32,414 nucleotides of DNA from an uncultured Prevotella sp. (lineage in GTDB: Bacteria; Bacteroidota; Bacteroidia; Bacteroidales; Bacteroidaceae): positions 1-32,414 of the forward strand of contig CAMKTS010000031.1 of the NCBI GenBank assembly GCA_946415755.1, in the 5' to 3' direction. Both the position numbers and the translations under genes were made by a program. The notes beneath the pieces were generated by a model that worked only from the letters and a program-made list of their open reading frames with translations, ran no database searches and was not told where the DNA came from. Shown here piece after piece: positions 6,286 through 15,104 of this stretch. The first letter of the stretch is position 1. Each line of letters opens with the position of its first letter.

Positions 6286-6359
6286 TGATTCCGGCGGGAT
6301 TCAAACCCACAACCTTCTGATCCGTAGTCAGATGCTCTATTCAGTTGAGCTACGGAACC
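6286..6359 (-). tRNA. tRNA-Arg (anticodon ACG)
   Basis: The minus strand folds as a cloverleaf of 74 bases. The acceptor is GGTTCCG with CGGAATC, the D-arm AGCTCAACTGAATAGAGC, the anticodon stem-loop TCTGA-CTACGGA-TCAGA (anticodon ACG), and the T-arm GTGGGTTTGAATCCCGC. The discriminator base is A and the CCA tail is not encoded. It reads CGN arginine codons, normally after A34-to-inosine editing. It has its own promoter upstream and hairpin terminator downstream. Confidence 0.95.
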
Positions 6360-6380
6360 TCCGTTCCTTATTTGCGGGTG

Positions 6381-6388
6381 CAAAGGTA
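6381..6388 (-). promoter_or_regulatory. promoter -7 box (TACCTTTG) of tRNA-Arg
   Basis: Minus-strand TACCTTTGCACCC, 22 bases before the tRNA 5' end, matches TAnnTTTG. It fires away from the SusC promoter. Confidence 0.65.
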
Positions 6389-6492
6389 CGGAGTTTTTGT
6401 GGAACCACCAAATTTTTTGCCGCTTTTTTTGAAAAAAGTTTCGAATAGGCGAAATTATCCGCAGAATCGTGCGCTTTTTCGCTTTTTTCGAT

Positions 6493-6500
6493 TAACTTTG
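6493..6500 (+). promoter_or_regulatory. promoter -7 box (TAACTTTG) of the SusC/SusD operon
   Basis: Plus-strand TAACTTTG 33 bases before the SusC-like ATG, in a T-rich context. It matches the Bacteroidota consensus; the -33 element is not obvious. Confidence 0.65.
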
Positions 6501-6533
6501 TAAGCCTATTACGAACCTAAAAAATAACTAACG

Positions 6534-9194
6534 ATGAAAAGATGCATCTTGGCAATGACGACACTGGCGGTCGTGTCGGCAACGGCACAAACACTCCAAG
6601 ACTCCACAAAGGTAAGCATCGGCTACGGAAAGGGCAGCCAGAACGCGCTGGCCGGTGCCGTAGACAAGGTGACGGAAGACCGTATGAACAAGGGTCTGAT
6701 AACCAACTCGCTCGACGCGCTGAGCGGACAGGCGGCCGGCGTGCAGGTACAGACGGGCGGCAATCAGGAAGCAATGCTATCGGCAGTGCGCGTGAGGGGT
6801 ACTACGTCGCTCACGGGAGGCAACGACCCGCTGGTGATTATCGACGGCGTGCAGAGTGACATCATCACGCTGTCGACCATCTACCCTGCCGACATTGAGA
6901 GCTTTACAATCCTGAAAGATGCCTCGGAGACCGCACAGTACGGCTCGCGCGGTGCGGCAGGAGTAATCGAGGTGGCCACGAAGAAAGGAAAGGGAGAGAA
7001 GTTCCACATCGCCTACGACGGCAGCATTGGCTTCGAGGCGGTATACAAGAACATGGAGATGCTCTCCGGCGCAGAGTTCCGACAGGCCGCACGCCAGCTG
7101 GGGGTGAGCATCATCGACAAGGGCTACGACACGGACTTCACAAAGTCGCCCACCCGCACGGGTTTCGTACAGAACCACCACATTGCCTTCGGAGGCGGCT
7201 CGCAATCGGCCAACTACCGTGCATCGATAGGCGTGACAGACCATCGCACGGTGATCAAGAACAACAGATACTGCAACTATATTGCCAAGCTCGACCTGAC
7301 GCAGCGTGCCTTTAACGATGTGCTGAAGGTTGACCTGGGCGTGTTCGGATCGTTGCAGAAGTACAAGTACATCCCCTTCAAGCAGAAGCTGTTCTACTCG
7401 GCGGCCACCTTCAACCCCACCTTCCCTGACGGACAGAATGCCGACGGCAGCTACGACCAGGTGACGGAGGCCCTGTTCATCAACAATCCCAACTCGCTGC
7501 TCAACATGAAAGATGACGAGCAAAACGGACACATCAGCGTACACCTGAAGGCAACGGCAGAGGTGGGCTACGGACTGACGCTCATGGCGTTCGGCTCGTA
7601 CTCGTACAATACCGTCAGCAACGCCCACTACTACCCCACTTTCGTGTGGAGCCACGGCGAGGCCTACCGAGGTGATGTCAAGCAAGAGGAGCTGCTGGGC
7701 AACCTCTCGGTCAACTGGCAGAAGGATATCAGCCGCCACCACATCAACCTGCTGGCCCTCGGAGAGCTGCAATACGAGAAGCGCGACGGATTCTACACGA
7801 CAGTTTCGAACTTCTCTACCGATGCCTACGGCTACGATAACCTGTCGGCTGGTGCCGTCAGGCTCTGGGAGGGCACCAACTCCTACTATATGGACTCGCG
7901 CATGCTCTCGTTCCTGTTCAGGGCACAGTACAGCTACAACAACCGCTATACGCTGACCGTCAATGCACGTGTCGACGGCTCGTCGAAGGTGGGCACCAAC
8001 AACCGCTGGGGATTCTTCCCCTCCATCAGTGCCGCATGGATTGTCAGCGACGAGCCGTGGATGAAGCCGCTGAGATGGCTGAACAACCTGAAGCTGCGCG
8101 TAGGATACGGAAAGAGCGGCAACCTGGGAGGCATCGACTCCTACCTGTCGCAGCAGCTCGTACAGCCCAACGGCGTGGTATCGGTAGGAGGAACGCCTGT
8201 CACCACACTCGGCATCATACGCAATGCCAACCCTGACCTGCAATGGGAAATCAAGCGAACGTTCAACATCGGCGTGGACATGGCATTCTGGGACAAGCGC
8301 ATCGTGCTGACAGCAGACTTCTACACCTCGCGAACCACCAACATGCTATACAACTACGACGTATCCGTGCCGCCATTCACCTACAACCAGCTGCTGGCCA
8401 ACCTCGGAAAGATGAGCAACCGTGGATTCGAGCTGGGATTCGGCATCACACCCCTGAGGAACAAGGATATGGAGCTGACCGTCAACATGAACTGGACCTT
8501 CGAGTATAACAAGCTGCTCACACTGAACGGCCACTACAACGGACAGTACCTCACCGCCCCTGCGGTCAAGGGCATCAGCGCACTCTACGGAGCAGGATTC
8601 CACGGAGCCAGCGACGTGTGCTTCCAGATAGTAGGACAGCCCCTGGGCGTCTTCTACCTGCCACACTTCCTGGGATTCAGGGAGAATGCCAACGGAGGCA
8701 AGGAGTACATCGTCAGCGAGGAGAAGTACATCTGCGGACAAGCCACTCCGAAGGCCATGATGGGATCGAACATTGCCTTCCGCTACCGACAGTGGGACAT
8801 CACCATACAGCTGAACGGTGCCTTCGGTCACAAGATCTACAACGGTACGTCACTGGCATACATGAACATGCTGTCGCTGCCCAACTACAACGTGATGAAA
8901 GGCGCACCCGCCATGAACATACAAGACCAGGACATCAGCGACTACTGGCTGGAGAGCGGCGACTACCTGAACATCGACTATGTCACCATCGGCTGGAACG
9001 TGCCGCTGTGCTCGCGCTATATCAAGAACCTGCGCCTGTCGCTGGCCGTGAACAACCTGGCCACCATCACCGGCTACTCAGGGCTGACACCCATCATCAA
9101 CTCCAGCGTAGTGGATGCCACACTAGGCATCGATGACAAGCGCTCGTTCCCCGTCTACCGGTCCTATACCTTCGGCCTCAGCATACAATTCTAA
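6534..9194 (+). CDS. SusC-like TonB-dependent outer-membrane transporter, short N-terminus
   Basis: An 886-residue outer-membrane beta-barrel importer that would work with the SusD-like lipoprotein downstream to take up an oligosaccharide or peptide using TonB energy. A signal peptide (MKRCILAMTTLAVVSATAQ) is followed at once by the TonB-box and plug region. The plug signatures are SLDALSGQAAGVQVQTGG (about 61-78), VRGTTSLTGGNDPLVIIDGV (about 87-106), and the segment ending ASETAQYGSRGAAGVIEVATK. The barrel follows and ends with an aromatic C-terminus (TFGLSIQF). Typical SusC proteins have about 1000 residues with an N-terminal carboxypeptidase-regulatory-like beta-sandwich; that domain is missing here. 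No glycoside hydrolase, sigma or anti-sigma gene adjoins, so the ligand cannot be predicted. Confidence 0.95.
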   Translation: MKRCILAMTTLAVVSATAQTLQDSTKVSIGYGKGSQNALAGAVDKVTEDRMNKGLITNSLDALSGQAAGVQVQTGGNQEAMLSAVRVRGTTSLTGGNDPLVIIDGVQSDIITLSTIYPADIESFTILKDASETAQYGSRGAAGVIEVATKKGKGEKFHIAYDGSIGFEAVYKNMEMLSGAEFRQAARQLGVSIIDKGYDTDFTKSPTRTGFVQNHHIAFGGGSQSANYRASIGVTDHRTVIKNNRYCNYIAKLDLTQRAFNDVLKVDLGVFGSLQKYKYIPFKQKLFYSAATFNPTFPDGQNADGSYDQVTEALFINNPNSLLNMKDDEQNGHISVHLKATAEVGYGLTLMAFGSYSYNTVSNAHYYPTFVWSHGEAYRGDVKQEELLGNLSVNWQKDISRHHINLLALGELQYEKRDGFYTTVSNFSTDAYGYDNLSAGAVRLWEGTNSYYMDSRMLSFLFRAQYSYNNRYTLTVNARVDGSSKVGTNNRWGFFPSISAAWIVSDEPWMKPLRWLNNLKLRVGYGKSGNLGGIDSYLSQQLVQPNGVVSVGGTPVTTLGIIRNANPDLQWEIKRTFNIGVDMAFWDKRIVLTADFYTSRTTNMLYNYDVSVPPFTYNQLLANLGKMSNRGFELGFGITPLRNKDMELTVNMNWTFEYNKLLTLNGHYNGQYLTAPAVKGISALYGAGFHGASDVCFQIVGQPLGVFYLPHFLGFRENANGGKEYIVSEEKYICGQATPKAMMGSNIAFRYRQWDITIQLNGAFGHKIYNGTSLAYMNMLSLPNYNVMKGAPAMNIQDQDISDYWLESGDYLNIDYVTIGWNVPLCSRYIKNLRLSLAVNNLATITGYSGLTPIINSSVVDATLGIDDKRSFPVYRSYTFGLSIQF

Positions 9195-9199
9195 AAGAC

Positions 9200-10795
9200 A
9201 TGGAGAAAGCTATGAAAACGAAAAACATCATACTCACCAGTTGCATCGTGGCACTTCTCGGCTTACCATCCTGCTCGCTCGAGGAGCATCCGCGCGACCA
9301 GATACCTGAAAACGAGGTATATACCAGCGCCGACGCGCTGTTCCGCAATACCGTTGCCACCCTCTACAACTATATCGGCGGCCATGAAGACGGACAGGGC
9401 CTGCAAGGCACCTGCAGAGGCGTATACGACCTGCAGACATTCGGCTCGGACGAGGCCATGCTGCCCACTCGTGGCGGCGACTGGTTCGACGGCGGCCTGT
9501 GGCAGCACATGTACAAGCACTCCTGGTCGGCTGGCCACGACCTGCCCAAGAACGCATGGCTATACCTTTACAAGGTCATCGCCCTCTGCAACCGCTCCCT
9601 GGAGACCCTGGAACTCTACAGCACGCTGGCGGGCAGCGACTATGAGATGTGGAGCAGCGAGGTGCGAGCACTAAGGGCCATGTACTACTGGTATCTCATC
9701 GACCTCTTCGGCGACGTGCCACTGGTCACCAGCACCGCCGTATCCATGAACGAAGTGACGCGCACACCACGTGCCGACGTGTTCCGCTTCTGCGACAACG
9801 AGCTGAAAGCCTGTCTGGGCCTCCTATCGCCATACAACAGCGTGAGAGAAGGCGACTACTACGGGCGCATGACACAGTCGGTAGCCCTCTTCGTACAGGC
9901 AAAGCTGATGCTCAACAGCAGCGTATACCTCAGCAACGACACGCAGACGCACGACTTCTCCGACTACTACCGCCGCTGCATCGACTACTGCGACGACCTG
10001 GAGGGATGGGGATTCGAACTGGAATCGGACATGTATAAGAACTTCATCGTATACAACCAGAACTCGGTGGAGAACATCTTCGTCATCCCTATGGACAAGA
10101 ACCTGTACAGCAACCAACAGCAGAACCTGTACAGGTCGTACCACTACAGGCATGCTGCCGCCTACGGATTTACGGGAGAGAACGGCACCTGTGCCACGCT
10201 GAAGACGCTGCAGGTGTTCGGCTACGGCACCAGCGAAGAAGACCCCCGTTTCGACCAGACCTTCTACAGCGGACCGGTCTACAACCTGGACTTCCAGGTG
10301 GTTGCCGACCGCACGGGACAGCCCCTCGTATACTATCCTGACAAGGTGGCCCTCGACCTCAGCGGCTCGCCCTACGTAGAGACGGCGGGTGCCCGCATGA
10401 AGAAATATGCCGTAGACAAGAATGCACCCAAGGACGGCAAGCTGATGGACAACGACATCGTGCTCTTCCGCTTTGCCGATGTGCTGCTGATGCGTGCCGA
10501 AGCCCAGCTGCGGCTGAACGAAGGCGACAAGGGACAGGCCGACTTCAACCGTGTGCGACAGCGCTCTTATGCACCTGACCGTACCTGCACCCTCGACAAC
10601 CTGCTCGACGAGCGCATGCTGGAGCTGTGCTGGGAGGGATGGCGACGACAAGACCTGATCCGCTTCGGCAAGTACCATTCGCTGTATGAAGGCCCTGATG
10701 CCGTTGACGAGAGCGACCACCATACCGCCCTCTACCCTATCCCCGCCGACGTGCGTGCCCTGAACATGAATCTCACGCAAAATCCAGGCTACTGA
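9200..10795 (+). CDS. SusD/RagB-like substrate-binding lipoprotein
   Basis: A 531-residue surface lipoprotein, partner of the SusC-like transporter five bases upstream. The signal peptide ends in the lipobox LPSCS (Cys about 26). A second ATG at 9212 (MKTKNI) has a purine-rich ribosome site, GGAGAAAG, and is an equally good or better start. SusD hallmarks are the TPR-like segment EVRALRAMYYWYLIDLFGDV, the motif FADVLLMRAEAQLRLNE, and near the end LDERMLELCWEGWRRQDLIR. SusD proteins cap the SusC barrel and bind the ligand. No specificity can be read from the sequence. A strong hairpin terminator follows. Confidence 0.95.
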   Translation: MEKAMKTKNIILTSCIVALLGLPSCSLEEHPRDQIPENEVYTSADALFRNTVATLYNYIGGHEDGQGLQGTCRGVYDLQTFGSDEAMLPTRGGDWFDGGLWQHMYKHSWSAGHDLPKNAWLYLYKVIALCNRSLETLELYSTLAGSDYEMWSSEVRALRAMYYWYLIDLFGDVPLVTSTAVSMNEVTRTPRADVFRFCDNELKACLGLLSPYNSVREGDYYGRMTQSVALFVQAKLMLNSSVYLSNDTQTHDFSDYYRRCIDYCDDLEGWGFELESDMYKNFIVYNQNSVENIFVIPMDKNLYSNQQQNLYRSYHYRHAAAYGFTGENGTCATLKTLQVFGYGTSEEDPRFDQTFYSGPVYNLDFQVVADRTGQPLVYYPDKVALDLSGSPYVETAGARMKKYAVDKNAPKDGKLMDNDIVLFRFADVLLMRAEAQLRLNEGDKGQADFNRVRQRSYAPDRTCTLDNLLDERMLELCWEGWRRQDLIRFGKYHSLYEGPDAVDESDHHTALYPIPADVRALNMNLTQNPGY

Positions 10796-10860
10796 CAAAA
10801 AGTATCCGCTAATAGCAAAGCATCTGCCATTAGCAAAGCCGGTATTATTGAAAACAAACG

Positions 10861-10906
10861 GCCCGCAGACACCAATTTCTCGCTGGTGCTGCGGGCTGAT
10901 TCTTTT
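10861..10906. terminator. bidirectional terminator between susD-like and DUF4301 genes
   Basis: The stem GCCCGCAG plus CACCA pairs with TGGTG plus CTGCGGGC (10861-10896) with one bulge. T-rich sequence follows on the plus strand (GATTCTTTTCT) and also on the minus strand. It lies between two convergent genes. Confidence 0.85.
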
Positions 10907-10928
10907 CTGCTAAAAATTGCTCGGCAAA

Positions 10929-12446
10929 TTATTGATGCTGGTCGCGAAGCAAGTCGTTGACGGTCTTCACAGGGTTGAACGTTGACAGGGGCACCTCTAC
11001 GAACACGGTGTTCCAGTCGCTCATCGCTCCATTCCAAAGACCAGGCAATTCCAGAGCCTGCAACTCCTTGCCGCTCTTCGACTTCTGCGAGATGAAGCCC
11101 GTGGTGGGATCTACGAATTTAGGCAGGTCGAAAGCATTGCCCTTATAGTCCTTCACGGCGCAGACAAGGTCGACGGGATTGAAGTGGGTGCCCTTGGTGA
11201 ACATCTCCATATACTCCTTGTTAGACTTGTCAATCTGGCTCGACTCCAGGATCTGCAGGCTGACGGTGCCATCCTGGTTGTAGGTAAGGAACGGGCCGCC
11301 ACCAGGCTCGCCGACATTCTTCACCACGCCGCAGACGCGCATGGGACGGTTCAGCTTCTTGCGCAGATAGATGACCAGGTCGGCATCCTCCAGTTCTTTG
11401 ATATCAGCCTTGCGGCAGCACAAATCCTGCTGCACGAAGCGAATCATCTCCTCTATCTGCTCGTGCGTATACTTGCCGGTATCCAGCAGGCGCAGATAGT
11501 CGAAGGCTTTCTGCTGCAGCGTGACAAGCACACCAGCAATGACCTGCTTCCACTCTACGGTATCACCTTTCAGGCGGTCGGGCACCACGTTGTCGATATT
11601 CTTGACGAAGATGACATCGGCGGCAATCTCATTCAGATTCTCGATGAGTGCGCCATGACCACCAGGACGGAAGAGCAGCGAGCCGTCGCTGTTGCGGAAC
11701 GGTGTGCCGTCGGGATTGGCGGCTATAGTATCCGTCGAGGGCTTCTGCTCGGAGAAGGAGATGTCATACATGATGCCGTACTTCTTGGCATAGAGGTCGG
11801 CCTTCTGGGCCACCTTCTGCTTGAACAGCTCCATGTGCTCGTGCGAGACGGTGAAATGCACGTGGGCCTCACCATTCGAGGCAGCATACAGGGCACCCTC
11901 TACCAGGTGTTCCTCCATCGGCGTGCGGGCACCCTCGGCATAGTTGTGGAAGAGCAGCAGACCCTTGGGCAGCTGTCCGTAGTTCAGCCCCTCGGCCTTG
12001 AGCATATTGGCAGCAACGGCCTTGTAATTACCCTCGGCGATGAGCGCCTTGATGCCCTTGCCCTCGTTCTTCAGGCAGGTAGCATCCAGCTCCTGGTAGA
12101 AGGCGAACTTCTCGATGTTGTCAAAGTATTTCTTCTCGAAATCCGTCGTCGGCACGTCATAGTCGGCATCCACGAAGGCGAACATGTCCTTGAACATGCG
12201 GCTGGCGGCACCTGATGCAGGTACGAACTTCACCACCTTCTTGCCACCGGCCTTATACTGCTGCCAGGCAGCAACATACTGTTTAACTTCCTCTGGGCTG
12301 GGAGCCACGATGCCTTTTCCGATAGCGGCGGCACCCTCCAGCTTCAGGAACGGGAATCCCGTCTTGAACTCTCCCAGCTGTCTCTCAATCTGAGCCTCAG
12401 AAATACCTTTCTGGGCCAACTGTTTCAAGTCTTGTTGTGTTAGCAT
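10929..12446 (-). CDS. DUF4301 family protein
   Basis: A 505-residue cytoplasmic protein of a family largely confined to Bacteroidota. The ATG at 12446 (MLTQQDLKQ) is chosen; a TTG three codons upstream is less likely. Conserved-looking motifs are KFVPASGAASRMFKD (about 73-87), FHNYAEGARTPMEEHL, FRPGGHGALIENLNE and VCGVVKNVGEPGGGPF. The ASGAASRMFK stretch resembles the glycine-rich substrate loop of nucleotidyltransferases (GxGTR-type), so a sugar-nucleotide-related function is possible, but this is inference. It is transcribed convergently with the SusD gene and shares its terminator. The DUF3127 gene lies upstream on the same strand. Confidence 0.85.
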   Translation of the reverse strand: MLTQQDLKQLAQKGISEAQIERQLGEFKTGFPFLKLEGAAAIGKGIVAPSPEEVKQYVAAWQQYKAGGKKVVKFVPASGAASRMFKDMFAFVDADYDVPTTDFEKKYFDNIEKFAFYQELDATCLKNEGKGIKALIAEGNYKAVAANMLKAEGLNYGQLPKGLLLFHNYAEGARTPMEEHLVEGALYAASNGEAHVHFTVSHEHMELFKQKVAQKADLYAKKYGIMYDISFSEQKPSTDTIAANPDGTPFRNSDGSLLFRPGGHGALIENLNEIAADVIFVKNIDNVVPDRLKGDTVEWKQVIAGVLVTLQQKAFDYLRLLDTGKYTHEQIEEMIRFVQQDLCCRKADIKELEDADLVIYLRKKLNRPMRVCGVVKNVGEPGGGPFLTYNQDGTVSLQILESSQIDKSNKEYMEMFTKGTHFNPVDLVCAVKDYKGNAFDLPKFVDPTTGFISQKSKSGKELQALELPGLWNGAMSDWNTVFVEVPLSTFNPVKTVNDLLRDQHQ

Positions 12447-12503
12447 AATAGTCAATAAATAGGTTTGCTATATAAAATAATGTACGCGCGTCAAAAAACA
12501 ATC

Positions 12504-12923
12504 CTAAAAGGGCAGGTCGTCGGTACTGCCTTCAGCAGCGGGTTCCTGAGTGGGAGGGAACGGAGCGGTGGCACCCTGAGGGTCAGCGGCAGGCTGCGGA
12601 GGGAACGGCGAAGCCACAGGAGCAGCACCGGCAGCAGCGGCTACGGGAGCGGCACCACGCACCACATTATAGGCACGGACATCGTTGAACCAGCGGCCAT
12701 TGAACTCGTGGGCATCGATATCGAACGAGACGGTGACATCTTCACCCATCTGGATATTGAACTGCTTGATACGGTCTTCGCCAAAAACGCGAAAAACACA
12801 TTTCCTGGGGAACTGTCCAGGAACTTCGATAACATAATCCTGCGACATCCATGAGTTACCCGTGCGTTGTGACACACCACTGCTTGCCGGCAATACGGCA
12901 ATGATTTTTCCTGTTAAATCCAT
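12504..12923 (-). CDS. DUF3127 family OB-fold-like protein with SSB-like acidic tip
   Basis: A 139-residue protein. Residues 1-90 fit the DUF3127 domain: DLTGKIIAVLPASSGVSQ, then WMSQDYVIEVPGQFPRKCVFRVFGEDRI, then VTVSFDIDAHEFNGRWFNDVRAY, a beta-rich pattern like single-stranded DNA-binding OB folds. Residues 91-131 form a disordered Ala/Pro linker. The last residues, STDDLPF, mimic the DDDIPF tip by which bacterial SSB recruits replication and repair proteins. DUF3127 proteins are widespread in Bacteroidota with no firm function. The tip and the location next to dnaN suggest a DNA-replication role, which is inference. Confidence 0.88.
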   Translation of the reverse strand: MDLTGKIIAVLPASSGVSQRTGNSWMSQDYVIEVPGQFPRKCVFRVFGEDRIKQFNIQMGEDVTVSFDIDAHEFNGRWFNDVRAYNVVRGAAPVAAAAGAAPVASPFPPQPAADPQGATAPFPPTQEPAAEGSTDDLPF

Positions 12924-13014
12924 AATTTTATTCGTTAATAATTTGATGTTTTTTTGTTTCAGATTGCGAAATTACGGAAAATAATTCAAAAAACAGCATT
13001 TTTCACGCAATATT

Positions 13015-13046
13015 TTTGCAATTGACCAACTTATTTTGTATTTTTG
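13015..13046 (+). promoter_or_regulatory. dnaN promoter (-33 TTTG, -7 TATTTTTG)
   Basis: TTTG at 13015-13018 and TATTTTTG at 13039-13046 are 20 bases apart and match the Bacteroidota housekeeping promoter. Immediately downstream, at 13048-13060, lies the palindrome GCTCAATTTGAGC, overlapping the probable transcription start. Confidence 0.65.
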
Positions 13047-13047
13047 T

Positions 13048-13060
13048 GCTCAATTTGAGC
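13048..13060. promoter_or_regulatory. operator-like palindrome at the dnaN transcription start
   Basis: GCTCAA-T-TTGAGC, a perfect 6-bp inverted repeat with a one-base centre just downstream of the -7 box. It could bind a dimeric regulator, or form a small 5' hairpin. No known regulator motif is recognised. Confidence 0.35.
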
Positions 13061-13088
13061 AAGAACAAACTAAAATTATAGAATACAC

Positions 13089-14213
13089 ATGAGATTTACA
13101 GTATCCAGCACTGCGCTTAGCAGCAGACTCAATGCTCTTTCGAGAGTCATCAACAGCAAGAACTCACTTCCTATCCTTGCCGACTTCCTTTTCGATGTCC
13201 GCGACAATGTACTTCACCTGACCGCCTCTGACAGCGAGAATGTGATGAAAACCCACCTGGAACTGACAGAAAGCGACGGAAACGGCAGTTTTGCCATCGG
13301 CAACCACGACCTTCTGGAGGCCGTCAAGGGATTCTCCGAGCAGCCTATCACATTCGATGTAGACCTTGAGGGCAACATGGCCAAGATTTCCTATCAGAAC
13401 GGTCTCTTCTCGCTGCCCACAGAGAGTGCCGAGGGCTATCCACAGGCACAAGCCATTGGCGAGGGAGCACACGAGATTGTCATCCCCAACGGCCTGCTGG
13501 CCGAGAACATCAACCGTTCGCTCTTTGCCACCGCCCAGGATGAGCTGCGCCCTGTGATGAACGGTATCTACTTCGACCTCACTCCCGAATGTCTCAGCGT
13601 GGTGGCCTCCGACGGTCATAAGCTGGTGCGCAACAAGATACTGAACATCCATAGCGAGGAACCGGCAGCGTTTATCATGCCCAAGAAGCCAGCCTCCCTG
13701 CTGAAGAGCATTCTGGGCAAGGACGGAGGCGATGTCGTGATTCGCTTCGACGAGCGCAACGCACACATCAGCTATGGCGACGGAGAGATTATCAGCCGCC
13801 TGATAGAGGGCCGCTATCCGAACTACAACTCCGTGATACCGCAGAACAATCCCAACCTGCTTACCGTTGACCGCCTGACGCTGTTGGCAGCACTCCGCCG
13901 CGTACAGCCGTTTGCCAACGACTCCAGCAACCTCATCCGCTTCCACGTAGAGGGTGGTACGCTGCAATTGGATGCCGAGGACTACGACTTCTCCAAGACA
14001 GCCACCGAGCGCATGTCGTGCGAGTACAACGGCCAGCCGATGAGCATCGGTTTCAAGGGGTCGTCGTTCATCGAGATCCTGAGCAATTTCGACTGCCAGG
14101 AAGTCATCATCCAGTTGGCCGACCCCAGCCGTGCAGGCTTGGTGTTGCCCTCCGAGCAGCCTGAGAACCAGGACGTGCTGATGCTGATGATGCCCATGCT
14201 GATTAATGATTAA
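13089..14213 (+). CDS. dnaN: DNA polymerase III beta subunit (sliding clamp)
   Basis: A 374-residue clamp protein of normal length that forms a ring around DNA and tethers the replicative polymerase and repair enzymes. It starts MRFTVSSTALSSRLNALSRVI. The three-domain repeat is visible in NSLPILADFLFDV, FATAQDELRPVMNGIYFDL, VVASDGHKLVR and LIEGRYPNYNSVIP. The C-terminal MLMMPMLIND corresponds to the P-M-R-L-type end of the ligand pocket side. It overlaps or abuts the exonuclease gene downstream, so the two are one transcription unit. Confidence 0.97.
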   Translation: MRFTVSSTALSSRLNALSRVINSKNSLPILADFLFDVRDNVLHLTASDSENVMKTHLELTESDGNGSFAIGNHDLLEAVKGFSEQPITFDVDLEGNMAKISYQNGLFSLPTESAEGYPQAQAIGEGAHEIVIPNGLLAENINRSLFATAQDELRPVMNGIYFDLTPECLSVVASDGHKLVRNKILNIHSEEPAAFIMPKKPASLLKSILGKDGGDVVIRFDERNAHISYGDGEIISRLIEGRYPNYNSVIPQNNPNLLTVDRLTLLAALRRVQPFANDSSNLIRFHVEGGTLQLDAEDYDFSKTATERMSCEYNGQPMSIGFKGSSFIEILSNFDCQEVIIQLADPSRAGLVLPSEQPENQDVLMLMMPMLIND

Positions 14214-14223
14214 AGGTGAGCGT

Positions 14224-15051
14224 ATGAAACTGAATCTTCAGAAGCCACTGGTCATCTTTGACTTGGAGACGACGGGACTCGACCTGGTCAAGGACCGCGT
14301 CATCCAACTGTCGTATATCAAGGTGTTCCCCGATGGCCGGGAAATACGCGGCAACGAGCTTATCAACCCAGAGAAGCCCATCGACCCCATCATCACACAG
14401 CTGACAGGCATCAGCAACGACGATGTCAAGGACAAGCCAACCTTCAAGCAGCTGGCTGCCAAGCTCAACGAGGTATTCCTGGGCAGCGACATAGCCGGCT
14501 TCAACAGCAACCACTTCGACGTGCCCCTGCTGGCAGAGGAGTTCCTCCGTGCGGGCATAGACTTCGACTTCTCGAAGTGCCGCCTGATTGATGCGCAGAC
14601 CATCTTCCACAAGATGGAACGCCGCAACCTGGCTGCTGCCTATAAGTTCTATTGCGGACGCCGGATGGAGGATGACTTCGAAGCACACCGCGCCGACCAG
14701 GACACAGAGGCCACCTACCGCGTGCTGATGGGCGAGCTGGACTATTATACCGAAGAACATCAGCTGTCGCTGGGCGAAGACCCGAAAGACCGCGTGCTCC
14801 AGAACGACATGCAATTCCTGGCAGACTTCTCGAAGGTGAACGACAATGTCGACTTTGCCGGACGCATCGTGTGGGGAGAGGTCAACGGACAGCGCACCGA
14901 GGTGTTCAACTTCGGCAAGCACAAGGGTGTCCCCGTGGCCGACGTGCTGCGCCTCGACCCCGGCTACTACAGCTGGATCCTGGCTGGTGACTTCACCTAC
15001 AACACCAAGCAGGTGCTGACGCGCATCCGTCTCCGCGAGGCACAGAAATAA
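14224..15051 (+). CDS. DEDDh 3'-5' exonuclease (DnaQ/ExoX-like)
   Basis: A 275-residue exonuclease. The ATG at 14224 follows a good AAAGGTGAG ribosome site; an earlier ATG at 14206 overlaps the dnaN stop and lacks one. The catalytic motifs are present: I, FDLETTGLD (D13, E15); II, FNSNHFDVPLL; III, HRADQDTEAT, with the His-x4-Asp of the DEDDh class. The tail has FNFGKHKGVPVADVLRLDPGYYSWIL, the FGKHKG domain seen at the end of ExoX-type enzymes and DUF3820-like proteins. It probably acts in proofreading or repair. Its place directly after dnaN suggests a link to the clamp. Confidence 0.92.
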   Translation: MKLNLQKPLVIFDLETTGLDLVKDRVIQLSYIKVFPDGREIRGNELINPEKPIDPIITQLTGISNDDVKDKPTFKQLAAKLNEVFLGSDIAGFNSNHFDVPLLAEEFLRAGIDFDFSKCRLIDAQTIFHKMERRNLAAAYKFYCGRRMEDDFEAHRADQDTEATYRVLMGELDYYTEEHQLSLGEDPKDRVLQNDMQFLADFSKVNDNVDFAGRIVWGEVNGQRTEVFNFGKHKGVPVADVLRLDPGYYSWILAGDFTYNTKQVLTRIRLREAQK

Positions 15052-15064
15052 GAAGCCTCCCTAC

Positions 15065-15089
15065 CCCCTCCCCAAGGGAGGGGCTTTTT
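15065..15089 (+). terminator. terminator between exonuclease and coaBC genes
   Basis: CCCCTCCC (15065-15072), loop CAA, GGGAGGGG (15076-15083), then CTTTTT. This is a strong factor-independent form. It suggests coaBC has some independent expression, though its promoter is not evident in the 16 bases that remain. Confidence 0.75.
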
Positions 15090-15104
15090 AAATACAAAAA
15101 GGAA

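Noticed and set aside
6777..8243. Long open frame of 488 codons on the minus strand
   Set aside because: It lies wholly antisense to the SusC-like gene, whose protein has clear family motifs. The open frame is a by-product of codon use in G/C-rich coding DNA.
9824..10798. Minus-strand open frame of 324 codons
   Set aside because: Antisense to the SusD-like gene; Val-rich composition without recognisable domains.
11184..12215. Plus-strand open frame of 343 codons
   Set aside because: Antisense shadow of the DUF4301 gene, with no domain features of its own.
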